Shown here: positions 26,482-34,851 of the stretch, in pieces
Numbering within the stretch: the stretch's first letter is position 1
How the letters are laid out: each line of letters starts with the position of its first letter
NCBI GenBank assembly: GCA_020696345.1
Contig: JAEHCK010000029.1
Coordinates: 1-39,294 of the forward strand
Direction: 5' to 3'
Origin: Thermoplasmata archaeon
GTDB taxonomy: Archaea > Thermoplasmatota > Penumbrarchaeia > JAEHCK01
Length of the DNA stretch: 39,294 bases
The notes under the pieces: model-generated
Database searches by the model: none
Told to the model about the DNA's origin: nothing
The model's input: only the letters and a program-made list of their open reading frames with translations
Translations under genes and position numbers: made by a program

Positions 26482-26919
26482 ATGAAAATCGGAAAATACG
26501 ATATGCCAGATGAGTTGTACTATCATAAAGGCCATTGTTGGGCCAAGATAGATGGAGACACCGCAGTGATCGGTTATAACCACTTCGGTGAAAGGTTAGC
26601 AGGACCTATTCAGAGTGTAGAACTTCTGGATGAAGAAGATATCATTTCCCAAGACGAACCGTTCGGTACCTTGAGCAGCGGTAAATGGGCAGGAAAGCTC
26701 GAGTCACCTGTGGCTGGCGAGATCGAAGAGATCAATGAAGACATTGTCAGTAATCCAAAAAAGATCAACGAGAACCCATATGATTCATGGTTAGTTAAGA
26801 TCAAAATGGAAGACCCTGACGAGGTAAATTCTCTGATGAAGGGCGGAACTGATAAACTATCCGGCTGGCTAAAAGAGCAAATAACCCAGTTTGAAGTTAA
26901 AGGTTACAAGTGGGATTAA
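26482..26919 (+). CDS. GcvH/LbpA-like lipoyl-carrier protein
   Basis: This 145-residue single-domain protein matches the glycine cleavage H-protein fold. SGKWAGKLESPVAGEI aligns with the lipoylation loop, placing the modified lysine at K68, eight residues before the conserved proline. The N-terminus lacks some GcvH features. No other glycine cleavage gene is present. It sits between a double hdrA and hdrC-hdrB. In the sHdr sulfur-oxidation system, lipoate-binding proteins (LbpA) are encoded beside hdr-like genes and carry the substrate, so a similar carrier role for this Hdr complex is plausible. No lipoate ligase is in the window. It has a good GGAGG site before the ATG. Confidence 0.8.
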   Translation: MKIGKYDMPDELYYHKGHCWAKIDGDTAVIGYNHFGERLAGPIQSVELLDEEDIISQDEPFGTLSSGKWAGKLESPVAGEIEEINEDIVSNPKKINENPYDSWLVKIKMEDPDEVNSLMKGGTDKLSGWLKEQITQFEVKGYKWD

Positions 26920-27131
26920 AACTTAAAACAAAGTTTGTTAACCTATAACCTACGAACAAGAAAAGAAATCGATGGTAGGTTGACTATATCGTATCTTGAC
27001 CTTAACCACACGGCCAAATCAGGCAGTATCAGAACATCGAAGCTATGAAAAGATCATGAGGAAAATAGCACATTAGATTAGTCTATATTGTTATATCTAT
27101 AACTAAATTTCAAATTCAAAGGAGAATTAAT
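26920..27131. other. Intergenic gap with possible promoter for hdrCB
   Basis: This 212-base gap contains a weak inverted repeat AACCTAC / GTAGGTT (26947-26953, 26975-26981), a TATA-like TTATATCTATAA near 27090, and an AAAGGAG ribosome binding site before 27132. A separate transcript for hdrC-hdrB is possible. Confidence 0.3.
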
Positions 27132-27806
27132 ATGACCGAAGAATCTGAAGCTGAGGAGTCAGAGACTGAAGAGTCACAACCAAAAAAGCCAACGATTGAT
27201 GAGTCGTCCGTAATCGATCTTAAAATATTGGTTATTGATCCAAATTTTAAATATGAGATAGCCAAAACAACGGGCGGCGAAAATATCTTAAGGTGTTATC
27301 AGTGTGGCACATGTTCAGGTATTTGTCCGGTTTATGCAATGGACGATAGCTTTGACCCTCAAAAGATCATTAAAAAGGCTTTACTTGGACTCAAAGATGA
27401 CGTGCTTTCCAGTGAATTTATCTGGTTTTGCAGTACTTGTTATGCTTGTTATGAACATTGCCCACAAAATGTGAAGATCACTGATCTGATGTGTGCGATC
27501 CAGAATATAGCCTCGAGAGAGGGATATGCCCAACCAACTCTTGAAGACAAGATAAAACTTCTAAAAGAACATGCACGAACACTCCCAATAGATTCTTTTG
27601 ACAATAAAAAACGTGCAAAATTCAATTTACCCTCCATTGAAGAAAAGGCACAAGACACTGCAAAAATAATAGAAAGATCAGGTATCGAGAAATTAGCGAA
27701 ACCCGCGACATCGGAAAGTCAAGAGTCAGGAGTCGAGAGTCAGGAGTCTGAAGCCACAACCGAGCCTGCTGTACCTGAAAATGAAACAACGGAGGAAGTA
27801 CAATGA
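27132..27806 (+). CDS. hdrC: HdrC, 4Fe-4S subunit of a heterodisulfide-reductase-type complex
   Basis: Two classical 4Fe-4S motifs (CYQCGTCSGICP and CSTCYACYEHCP) are spaced as in HdrC, which passes electrons from HdrA to HdrB. Both ends carry charged low-complexity sequence. The C-terminal tail contains the ESQESGVESQES repeat shared with two other proteins of the cluster. It overlaps hdrB by four bases (ATGA). At 224 residues it is a little longer than usual because of the tails. Confidence 0.92.
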   Translation: MTEESEAEESETEESQPKKPTIDESSVIDLKILVIDPNFKYEIAKTTGGENILRCYQCGTCSGICPVYAMDDSFDPQKIIKKALLGLKDDVLSSEFIWFCSTCYACYEHCPQNVKITDLMCAIQNIASREGYAQPTLEDKIKLLKEHARTLPIDSFDNKKRAKFNLPSIEEKAQDTAKIIERSGIEKLAKPATSESQESGVESQESEATTEPAVPENETTEEVQ

Positions 27807-28681
27807 AATATGGAGTTTTCTTAGGATGTACTCTTCCCTCGAGGGCATTGAATTATGAAGCATCTGCGAGATTGATCGCCGGTAAATTCGGAATCGAATT
27901 GGTCGATATTCCTGAATTGAACTGCTGCGGTTTACCACTAAAATCCAGCTATTTCGAATCATATCTTGCAATGGCAGCTTATAATCTGGCAATTGCGGAA
28001 GAAGAAGGGTTACCCTTATTAGTATTCTGTAATGGATGTTACGGCGCATTGTCCGAGGCAAATGAGCATCTCAAACATGATGAGAAAGATCGTGAAATGA
28101 TCAATGGATGGTTGAAGGATACCGGAAAGTCATTCAAGAAAGGTGTAACAATAAAGCATTTCACAAAAATATTGTATGAAGATGTTGGAGTTGAAAAGGT
28201 CAAAGAGGCAATGGTGAAAGAATTCAAAGGGTTAAGGCTCGCACCACATTATGGGTGTCATTATATTAGACCTGGTGATGTGGGTGATAAAGGTGAAGAC
28301 CCGAAAAGACCACAATCATTGGACAAATTAATTGAAGTAACAGGTGCAACTTCTATCAAATATGAAGATATGCTGCAATGCTGTGCCAGCCCACTACTGG
28401 GTGCGAGCGAAAAGATCGCGATCAGAATTGGTAAAGAAAAACTTGATCATATAAAGGCAGCCGGGGCGGATGCAATGGTGCTGCAATGCCCATTATGCGC
28501 ACTTATGTATGACCAATACCAACTTAGTATCGAGGAGAGGTTGGGTGGAGATTACAAATTACCAGTATTATACCTATCACAACTTCTTGGACTTGGTATG
28601 GGCTTGGAGCCAAAAGAACTGGGTCTAAAAAAGAATAAGGTAAAGACTAATGAATTATTAGAAAAGCTCGAAACACTTTAG
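27803..28681 (+). CDS. hdrB: HdrB, CCG-domain catalytic subunit
   Basis: This 292-residue protein has two CCG-type domains that ligate the noncubane [4Fe-4S] clusters reducing heterodisulfide in methanogens. Domain 1 has C9, CC at 41-42, and CNGC at about 78-81. Domain 2 has GCHY, CCASP (in place of CCG), and CPLC. All cysteine ligands appear present. Whether the substrate is CoM-S-S-CoB or something else cannot be told from the sequence. It is coupled to hdrC and followed 69 bases later by a single hdrA with its own mvhD, so this reads as an HdrCB-A-MvhD set. Confidence 0.92.
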   Translation: MKYGVFLGCTLPSRALNYEASARLIAGKFGIELVDIPELNCCGLPLKSSYFESYLAMAAYNLAIAEEEGLPLLVFCNGCYGALSEANEHLKHDEKDREMINGWLKDTGKSFKKGVTIKHFTKILYEDVGVEKVKEAMVKEFKGLRLAPHYGCHYIRPGDVGDKGEDPKRPQSLDKLIEVTGATSIKYEDMLQCCASPLLGASEKIAIRIGKEKLDHIKAAGADAMVLQCPLCALMYDQYQLSIEERLGGDYKLPVLYLSQLLGLGMGLEPKELGLKKNKVKTNELLEKLETL

Positions 28682-28708
28682 GTTTAATTATCATTATATT
28701 ACATTAAA

Positions 28709-28735
28709 AAACAACATATAAAAAAAATATATAAA
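28709..28735 (+). promoter_or_regulatory. Possible TATA box before the single hdrA
   Basis: An A/T-rich stretch with CATATAAAA and TATATAAAA lies 15-40 bases before the ATG at 28751. It is close enough that any transcript would have a very short leader. The AAGGGTTG ribosome binding site overlaps its end. Confidence 0.25.
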
Positions 28736-28750
28736 AAGGGTTGAACGCAA

Positions 28751-30481
28751 ATGGAAAAAATTGGCGTATATGTATGTTCATGTGACGGTAAGATTGGGGA
28801 TAATCTAGATATTAATGCGGTGGTCGAGCATGTAAAGAAATTGCCCCATGTTGCGAAAGTCGAGCATCATGTGCATCTATGCAACGAAGAAGGATTAAAT
28901 CTGATTGCCGAAGATATCAAGAATGGAGAAGTCGATAAAATTGTGATCGCAGGGTGCACGCCCATTACTCATGAAAAATACATTGGTGATGCGATCGAAA
29001 AAGCCGGATTAAATAGATATCTATATGAACAAGCCAACATCAGAGAACACGCAGCATGGGTTCATAAGGATAAAAATATCGCTACCGAAAGTGCAAAATC
29101 CATCATCTCTATGGCCGTTGCCAAATCACACCAAGCTGAACCACTGACCGGAGTAGAGGTTGAATTGATTGCGCAAGCATTGGTGATCGGCGGAGGTGTT
29201 GCGGGTATGCAAGCCGCATTGGATATGGCGAATTCCGGGTATAAGACCTTTTTAATTGAACGCGAAGGCGAACTTGGCGGTCGTACTTGGAAACTGGAAG
29301 TTACATATCCAACATCAAATTGTGGGATCTGTTGTATGCATGATTGTAAGAATTGTAGACTAACACCGAAGATAGAGGAAGTGCTCTCCAACCCGAACAT
29401 TGAGGTTCTATTAAATTCAGAGGTTTCCGATGTGAAAGGTCATATTGGCGATTTTAAGATCGCGATCAAGGATAAAAGTGATGGTGATAGTGTTAAGGAG
29501 ATAAACGTTGGGACAATGATCATAGCTACCGGGTCAAAAACATTCGATCCTAACAGGATACCTGAATATGGCTATGAGAACGAAGATGTAGTAACGATGC
29601 TCGAGCTTGAATGCCTGGATGGATACCGCAGGCCTTCGGACGGAAAAGTACCGAAAGTAGTGAATTTCATCCTTTGTGTGGGTTCACGTTCGGAGAAAGG
29701 AGGAAACCCATGGTGTTCACTTGTTTGCTGTAATTATTCGATCGGCCAGGCAAAAGAGATCAAAGCATTATATCCCGACACCGAGGTATATATACATTAC
29801 ATGGACCTTCGAGCCGCGTATCGCGGGTTTGAAGAGTATTATTCCGAAGCACGAAACATGGGTGTTAATTTCCTCAGAGGCCGAGTAGCAAAAGTCGAGA
29901 AGATAGGTGATGATCTCCAGGTCAGAGCAAAAGATGCAGATGTGGGCTCACTGTTGAAGATAGATTCCGATCTGGTAGTTCTTGCAATAGGCCAAGAACC
30001 ATCTGATGGAACTCGAGAACTGGCAGAGATGATCCATCAAAAGATCGGTGAGGACGGTTTTATCAAGGATTATAATTTACAATATAGAAGTATGGAAGAA
30101 GCCGGCATATTTGTGGCTGGTTGTGCCCAAGGGCCAAAGGGTATTAGATATTCTGTTGGCGATGCCAAGAGTGCTGCAGTAAATGCCTTGAAGTTGCTTG
30201 ATATGGGAAAAATTCGGCTTTCACCGATCAAATCACAGGTCAACGAGACTATTTGCAGCGGCTGTGGTACATGCGAGTCAGTATGTCCATATGATGCGAT
30301 CGAAATGATTTTGGATCCAAAAAATACCGATAAAAAGATCGCCAAAGTTAATGAAGCGATTTGTAATGCTTGTGGAACTTGTGCGGCTGCCTGTCCATCA
30401 GGTGCGATCGATCAAAAAGGTTTCAATAATAAACAGTTGAATAATATGATCAATGCATTTCTAGTGACTTTAGAAGCCTGA
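28751..30481 (+). CDS. hdrA: Single HdrA with cysteine-rich loop
   Basis: This 576-residue protein has an N-terminal domain (CSCDG), FAD site GGGVAG, CVGSR...CSLVCC motif, and a C-terminal two-cluster ferredoxin (from C502: CSGCGTCESVCP, CNACGTCAAACP). It has no inserted ferredoxin. The loop C191-x2-CC-x3-C199-x2-C202 matches that of the reversed HdrA at 11167 and is absent from the double HdrAs. It presumably forms a complex with HdrC-HdrB upstream and the MvhD that follows, and bifurcates electrons at FAD. Confidence 0.93.
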   Translation: MEKIGVYVCSCDGKIGDNLDINAVVEHVKKLPHVAKVEHHVHLCNEEGLNLIAEDIKNGEVDKIVIAGCTPITHEKYIGDAIEKAGLNRYLYEQANIREHAAWVHKDKNIATESAKSIISMAVAKSHQAEPLTGVEVELIAQALVIGGGVAGMQAALDMANSGYKTFLIEREGELGGRTWKLEVTYPTSNCGICCMHDCKNCRLTPKIEEVLSNPNIEVLLNSEVSDVKGHIGDFKIAIKDKSDGDSVKEINVGTMIIATGSKTFDPNRIPEYGYENEDVVTMLELECLDGYRRPSDGKVPKVVNFILCVGSRSEKGGNPWCSLVCCNYSIGQAKEIKALYPDTEVYIHYMDLRAAYRGFEEYYSEARNMGVNFLRGRVAKVEKIGDDLQVRAKDADVGSLLKIDSDLVVLAIGQEPSDGTRELAEMIHQKIGEDGFIKDYNLQYRSMEEAGIFVAGCAQGPKGIRYSVGDAKSAAVNALKLLDMGKIRLSPIKSQVNETICSGCGTCESVCPYDAIEMILDPKNTDKKIAKVNEAICNACGTCAAACPSGAIDQKGFNNKQLNNMINAFLVTLEA

Positions 30482-30514
30482 GGTAAATTACAAGTAAAAG
30501 GAAAAGTGATTAAA

Positions 30515-30934
30515 ATGGTGAAAGAATTCAGACCAAAGATCATTGGATTTTTCTGCAACTGGTGTGCATATCCCTGTGTTGATAATGCAGGTGCAAGCAA
30601 GCTTGAGATGGTTGCAGATGTTGCACCGATCAGGGTAATGTGCTCTGGCAGAATTGACCCAGTTCTAATAGGTACTGCATTCCTTCGTGGTGCGGATGGT
30701 GTGCTGGTTACGGGCTGTCATCCAGGTGACTGCCATTATGAAGATCGTAATTTCTACGGTCGTAGGAGATTTTTACTGGCCAAGCAGGTCATAGAAGCAC
30801 TAGGCTTGGAATCCGACAGGCTTAAACTTGCATGGATATCTGCATCTGAAGGTCGTAGGTTTGCAGATGTTATTAATGAATTTACCGATAAAATCCAACA
30901 GTTGGGGCCAAACCCAATTAAAAACAATGCATAA
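30515..30934 (+). CDS. mvhD: MvhD-type [2Fe-2S] subunit
   Basis: This is a plain MvhD of about 139 residues with CNWCAYPCVDNAG, MCSGR, GCHPGDCHYED and WISASEG. The CAYPCVDNAG version has an extra cysteine and differs from the SYAGADLAG form of the other copies, resembling MvhDs that are encoded next to single HdrAs. An in-frame GTG at 30506 is an alternative start. It lies 34 bases after hdrA. Confidence 0.9.
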   Translation: MVKEFRPKIIGFFCNWCAYPCVDNAGASKLEMVADVAPIRVMCSGRIDPVLIGTAFLRGADGVLVTGCHPGDCHYEDRNFYGRRRFLLAKQVIEALGLESDRLKLAWISASEGRRFADVINEFTDKIQQLGPNPIKNNA

Positions 30935-30963
30935 TTTAACTATGATATGTGGAGGAAATAGAA

Positions 30964-32319
30964 ATGGAGGCAAATGAGAATACCCCAGATCCGCAGGTGA
31001 CGAATATAGAGACGAGTCAGGAGTCAAAAGAGTTGGGGGTCGAGAGTCAGGAATCTAAAGAGTCGGGAGTCGAGAGTCAGGAGTCGGAGATAGAGGCGAC
31101 ACCAGAAACACCGGCACCGGAAACTACAGAAACCCCTGAAGAACCCGCACCGGAAGAAGCACCTGAAGAGACAGAGGAACGAACCGAACCTGTAGAAGTA
31201 GAGATGCCGATGAGAGCCGCAGTGCTGGATGCGAAATCCGGAGTAGAAAATGCAATTATCAATTTTCTAAAAGATGGTTTAACCAATACAATTTTTGATG
31301 CAGTACTGGTACCCTATAAAGTACCAACCGGCGAGTCGTTTGTATACATGTTAATTCATAACCCCGACCTTCTGGACCAATCATCACCCATTGCACCGAT
31401 CATGCCTACCCAAGGTGGTCAGGCATTGGCATCTATTACACGCCAAGAAACCGGCGGTCTGAAGATCGCGGCTGTTATACGCCCATGCGAAACACGAGCG
31501 GCAATTGAATTATCAAAATTGTCTCAATGTGATCTGGAAAATATCACACTAATCAGTTATGACTGCCCGGGTGTTTTACCAACTGCAGAATTCATTGAAG
31601 ACCCTAATAAAGCCATCGAGATGTTCAATGAAGGTTTGAATAATTGGAATGATATGGCAATGCGACCAGTGTGCCTGTTAGATTCTAACTCAAACTCCAT
31701 CTTTGGCGACCTGCATTTTGGTAGATTAGGTGTAGATGGGGGAACCATGTTGGTCATTCAAAAGACTCAAAAAGGTAAAGCTGTCCTGGACGCACTCGGT
31801 CTGAATGCGGAACCATCAGCAGCAATAGATACTTGGAAGGCAAAGACCAATGAAATGGCCGAAACCAAGCGCAGCAAGCGTAAAGATGCGTTTGGGACCT
31901 TGAGATCGGAAAAAATGGGTTTAGCTAATTTACAAGATACATTTAGCACTTGTATAAATTGTCATAACTGTATGAGGGTTTGCCCGGTGGATTATTGTCA
32001 ACAGTGTTATTTTGAATGTGACGATCTCAAATTCTTAGCTGAAGATTATTTCCAGAGAGCCAATGCCGCGGGGAGCCTTAATTTCCCACCTGACGTTTTA
32101 TTATATCATATGGGTCGTATGATACACATGACCATGTCCTGTGTATCGTGTGGCACGTGCGAGGATGCATGTCCAGTGAAGATCCCGGTTGCACAAATAT
32201 ACAGCAGTGTTGCCGACGAGGTCCAGGGAATCTTTGACTATCTCTCCGGAAGAGATCCCGATGAACCACGACCACTGCTCACTTATTCACTGAATGAATT
32301 TTCAGAAATAGGAGAATAG
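30964..32319 (+). CDS. FrhB/FdhB-like dicluster iron-sulfur protein with low-complexity N-terminus
   Basis: Residues 1 to about 80 are Glu/Ser/Pro-rich and include the ESKESGVESQES repeat. The body resembles beta subunits of the F420-hydrogenase/formate-dehydrogenase type that accompany Hdr genes in anaerobes. It has IRPCETRAAIEL in the nucleotide/flavin half, and two C-terminal clusters: CINCHNCMRVCPVDYCQQC and CVSCGTCEDACP. These proteins usually exchange electrons with F420, NAD or a catalytic partner. The cofactor here is not predictable. ATG 30964 has GGAGG 8 bases before it; an in-frame GTG lies at 30949. It is paralogous to the next gene. Confidence 0.75.
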   Translation: MEANENTPDPQVTNIETSQESKELGVESQESKESGVESQESEIEATPETPAPETTETPEEPAPEEAPEETEERTEPVEVEMPMRAAVLDAKSGVENAIINFLKDGLTNTIFDAVLVPYKVPTGESFVYMLIHNPDLLDQSSPIAPIMPTQGGQALASITRQETGGLKIAAVIRPCETRAAIELSKLSQCDLENITLISYDCPGVLPTAEFIEDPNKAIEMFNEGLNNWNDMAMRPVCLLDSNSNSIFGDLHFGRLGVDGGTMLVIQKTQKGKAVLDALGLNAEPSAAIDTWKAKTNEMAETKRSKRKDAFGTLRSEKMGLANLQDTFSTCINCHNCMRVCPVDYCQQCYFECDDLKFLAEDYFQRANAAGSLNFPPDVLLYHMGRMIHMTMSCVSCGTCEDACPVKIPVAQIYSSVADEVQGIFDYLSGRDPDEPRPLLTYSLNEFSEIGE

Positions 32320-32321
32320 AA

Positions 32322-33434
32322 ATGACCAAAGTAATAAATATTAACAAAAGTACCGAAGAAGGTGTTCAGGATCTACTCAAACACTTGTTAGAAAGTGGCA
32401 AGGTCAAAGCAATATTTACCCTGAAAGCGCTGCCTGAGAATAAAAACGGTGAAGCCGTATCATATTCTCTTTTCACGAGCGTGGATGCGGTGGCCCAATC
32501 TGCACCACTATTCCCCCTCATGTCAAGAAACGCAGCTGGATTACTTTCATTATTAACTCAAAAAAGCGAGGCGCCCGTACCAACGGCGGTATTGGCACGA
32601 CCATGCGAATTACGCGCTTTCGTGGAACTTGTCAAGCGCATTAAGGGCAACATGGATAACCTGTTCTTAATAAGCTCCACTTGCGGCGGCGTATATCCGA
32701 CCAAAATGGCGGTTGGAGGCGGGGTAAAGAACGACCTTCCAAATTATTGGTCGGCAGTAAACTCCGGCGAGATACCGGCCAATATCAGACCGATCTGTAA
32801 AGGTTGTGAAGAATTCGTGCCATTTACAGCAGATATGACCATTCTTGTTGTTGGTAGTAATGATGCCAGTAAAGAATGTTCAATATTTTTAAACACCCCA
32901 AAAGCCGAGGAATTTGCCCAGGGTTTGGATGGTAATGTAACTGACCAAGAACTACCGGCAGACAAGATACAACAAATGCGAGAAGCACGCGGTGCCGAGA
33001 AGAAAAAATTATACGAAGAGGCAGGTATCGGATCTCTTGGTTTGAAGGGTCTAACCGAGATATTTAGTAAATGTATCAACTGTCGTGGTTGTAGAACCGC
33101 ATGTCCTATCTGCTATTGTGATCTATGTACGATCGATTCTCAAAATTTCGCGTATCAATTAACAGAATCGGAAATAACACAAAAGGGCGGAATGCGTGTG
33201 CCCACGGGAACTGTTTATTATCACATGACAAGATTGGCCCATGTTACGATCTCATGTGTGGGCTGTGGCTCGTGTGAAGATGCGTGCCCGGTCGATATTC
33301 CTCTTGCTCCAATATTCAAGAAAGTGGGAGAATCTGTCCAGGCAATCTTCGATTATGTGCCCGGAAAAGATCCGGATGAAGAAATACCATTAAAGACCTT
33401 TGAGCTCGATGAGCTGACGGAGGTTGAAGATTAA
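32322..33434 (+). CDS. FrhB/FdhB-like dicluster iron-sulfur protein
   Basis: This 370-residue protein is a paralogue of the preceding one without the low-complexity extension. It has ARPCELRAFVEL, CINCRGCRTACPICYCDLC and CVGCGSCEDACPVDIP. The first cluster motif is followed by two more cysteines (CYCDLC), a feature shared with the neighbour. It starts two bases after the previous stop. The two proteins probably act as a pair, possibly as an electron-input module for the Hdr complex through the MvhD that follows. No formate dehydrogenase or hydrogenase catalytic subunit is nearby. Confidence 0.78.
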   Translation: MTKVININKSTEEGVQDLLKHLLESGKVKAIFTLKALPENKNGEAVSYSLFTSVDAVAQSAPLFPLMSRNAAGLLSLLTQKSEAPVPTAVLARPCELRAFVELVKRIKGNMDNLFLISSTCGGVYPTKMAVGGGVKNDLPNYWSAVNSGEIPANIRPICKGCEEFVPFTADMTILVVGSNDASKECSIFLNTPKAEEFAQGLDGNVTDQELPADKIQQMREARGAEKKKLYEEAGIGSLGLKGLTEIFSKCINCRGCRTACPICYCDLCTIDSQNFAYQLTESEITQKGGMRVPTGTVYYHMTRLAHVTISCVGCGSCEDACPVDIPLAPIFKKVGESVQAIFDYVPGKDPDEEIPLKTFELDELTEVED

Positions 33435-33467
33435 AAATTAAAGATTAAAGATAAAAAGGTGTTAAAC

Positions 33468-33899
33468 ATGGCTGAGGAAAAAGAATTTCAACCAAAAATA
33501 CTTGCATTCCTTTGCAACTGGTGTACGTATGCCGGCGCTGACCTGGCCGGTGTAAGCCGACTGCAGATGCCGCCCACGGTTCGTAATATCCGTGTCATGT
33601 GCTCGGGAAGGGTAAACCCACTCTTTATCATCAAAGCATGGCTGGCCGGGGCGGACGGTGTAATGATCGGTGGTTGTCATCCAGGTGATTGCCACTATGC
33701 AACAGGCAACTACAAAGCACGGCGAAGGTTTGCAATGACCCAAAAGCTCTATGAAACTCTGGGTCTGGAAAAGGATCGCATCAGATTATCATGGATCAGC
33801 GCTTCGGAAGGGCCACGATATCAACAGGTAATAACTGAGTTTACCGAGAAAGTGAAAGAACTTGGGCCGAACACCGCTAAGACCGAGATGTTTTTATAG
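33468..33899 (+). CDS. mvhD: MvhD-type [2Fe-2S] subunit
   Basis: This plain MvhD of 143 residues has CNWCTYAGADLAG, MCSGR, GCHPGDCHY and WISASEG. An AAAGGTG site precedes ATG 33468; an in-frame GTG at 33459 is part of that site. It closes the Hdr run, and its 3' end overlaps a convergent minus-strand gene by 23 bases. Confidence 0.9.
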   Translation: MAEEKEFQPKILAFLCNWCTYAGADLAGVSRLQMPPTVRNIRVMCSGRVNPLFIIKAWLAGADGVMIGGCHPGDCHYATGNYKARRRFAMTQKLYETLGLEKDRIRLSWISASEGPRYQQVITEFTEKVKELGPNTAKTEMFL

Positions 33900-34254
33900 A
33901 GAGAATTTCCCTAAGGATCTTCGCCCTGTTTTTTCTATCACCGAGTTTGACGTTATTCGTCTTCAGCTTGTGTTTTGAATTTTTCAATGAGTCTTCCAGA
34001 TCGGTTAGATCAAGTAAGGCTGCGGCTTTGCAGAAAAAACTTCTAGATACTTCAAGATCTTTTTTCTTTACACAACAGGTTATAAAAGAACATGATGGGT
34101 GTTTGTTAAAGAAATCAGGACCACAGCATCCAGGACATCTCGAAGTGCCCACGGTATAGTATCTTGGACATAAGCCACAATCAAGTCCACATACACCTAT
34201 TGTCGAGTATTTCCTCGTTGGGTATTTTTTCAAATCTGAGTTTGTTTGCTTCAT
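33877..34254 (-). CDS. Cysteine-rich DUF3795-like protein
   Basis: The 125 residues contain CGLDCGLCP, CPGC and CSFITCC, the layout of DUF3795 proteins (zinc or Fe-S binding, function unknown). The basic C-terminal tail is unlike the typical family end, so the protein may be truncated or extended by fusion at the junction with mvhD, which it overlaps by 23 bases. It starts just after an attC-like palindrome on the minus strand, in the position of the first gene of a cassette. Confidence 0.6.
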   Translation of the reverse strand: MKQTNSDLKKYPTRKYSTIGVCGLDCGLCPRYYTVGTSRCPGCCGPDFFNKHPSCSFITCCVKKKDLEVSRSFFCKAAALLDLTDLEDSLKNSKHKLKTNNVKLGDRKNRAKILREILSIKTSRS

Positions 34255-34283
34255 TGTTTTGCCTTCTTTAATGCGGGCAATTT

Positions 34284-34382
34284 CATATAACGGCTCGCGG
34301 GTATGCGAAGTGTGAAGCAGAGCCGAGCATTTGGGCGGAAGGTGAACCGAGCCCCGAACCGCATACCCGCCTGTTAGGCGAC
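34284..34382 (-). other. attC-like palindromic site A
   Basis: On the minus strand it runs from GCCTAAC through GCGGGTATGCGG, an imperfect middle, and CGCATACCCGC to GTTATAT. The two arms pair. The ends resemble the R'' and R' boxes of integron attC sites (cut in G/TTATAT). It shares TATAAC, GTATG-GAAGT and ATTTGGG-GGA with site B, so the two are homologous. It lies immediately 3' of vapC, as attC does in a cassette. Confidence 0.5.
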
Positions 34383-34432
34383 CCGAACGGAGCGACAGCG
34401 ACCGAAGAGTGCCAGAGACTAGAGACCACCTT

Positions 34433-34849
34433 TTAATGATATCTCACGATACATGTTGATGCGCTTATCCTCTCCAATCCTTCTACGTTATCAAAATCTT
34501 TATCTTCACTTACTATGGCAGACAAGCCAGATTCTTTCATCGAAGAAAAATGGATGGCATCCCGTGGATCAAGTTGTGTTAATTCATAGATCTCCACCAT
34601 TCTGATAATAACCGATTTATCAAGTCCGATCCATTTTATGGGCATTGAGAGCATGGCTTTTGTAATCTTGATAGCATCATCTTTTCCAACTTTCTTTTTC
34701 AAGATCCACATCACTTCATCTATGACAAGGAATGATGCTGCACAGGTGATCTTTTGCTCGTTTATGAGCCTGATAATTTCCCTACAATTTTGACCCGATT
34801 TCCCATGATCTATTGCGGCAAAAATAAAAATGTTGGAATCAATATACAA
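34433..34849 (-). CDS. vapC: PIN-domain toxin (VapC family)
   Basis: This 138-residue PIN ribonuclease has acidic residues D4 (YIDSN), E45 (VIDEV), D97 (DPRDAIH) and D117-D120 (EDKDFD) in the expected order. The start is TTG, strongly supported by GGAGGGTGA 7 bases upstream and by the position just after the antitoxin stop. It forms a toxin-antitoxin pair with the AbrB-like gene. The pair is bounded by attC-like sites A and B. Confidence 0.85.
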   Translation of the reverse strand: MYIDSNIFIFAAIDHGKSGQNCREIIRLINEQKITCAASFLVIDEVMWILKKKVGKDDAIKITKAMLSMPIKWIGLDKSVIIRMVEIYELTQLDPRDAIHFSSMKESGLSAIVSEDKDFDNVEGLERISASTCIVRYH

Positions 34850-34851
34850 AA

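Noticed and set aside
26482..26919. Ordinary GcvH of the glycine cleavage system
   Set aside because: Not excluded outright, but no gcvP, gcvT or lipoate genes are nearby and the neighbours are all Hdr genes, so I prefer an LbpA-like carrier.
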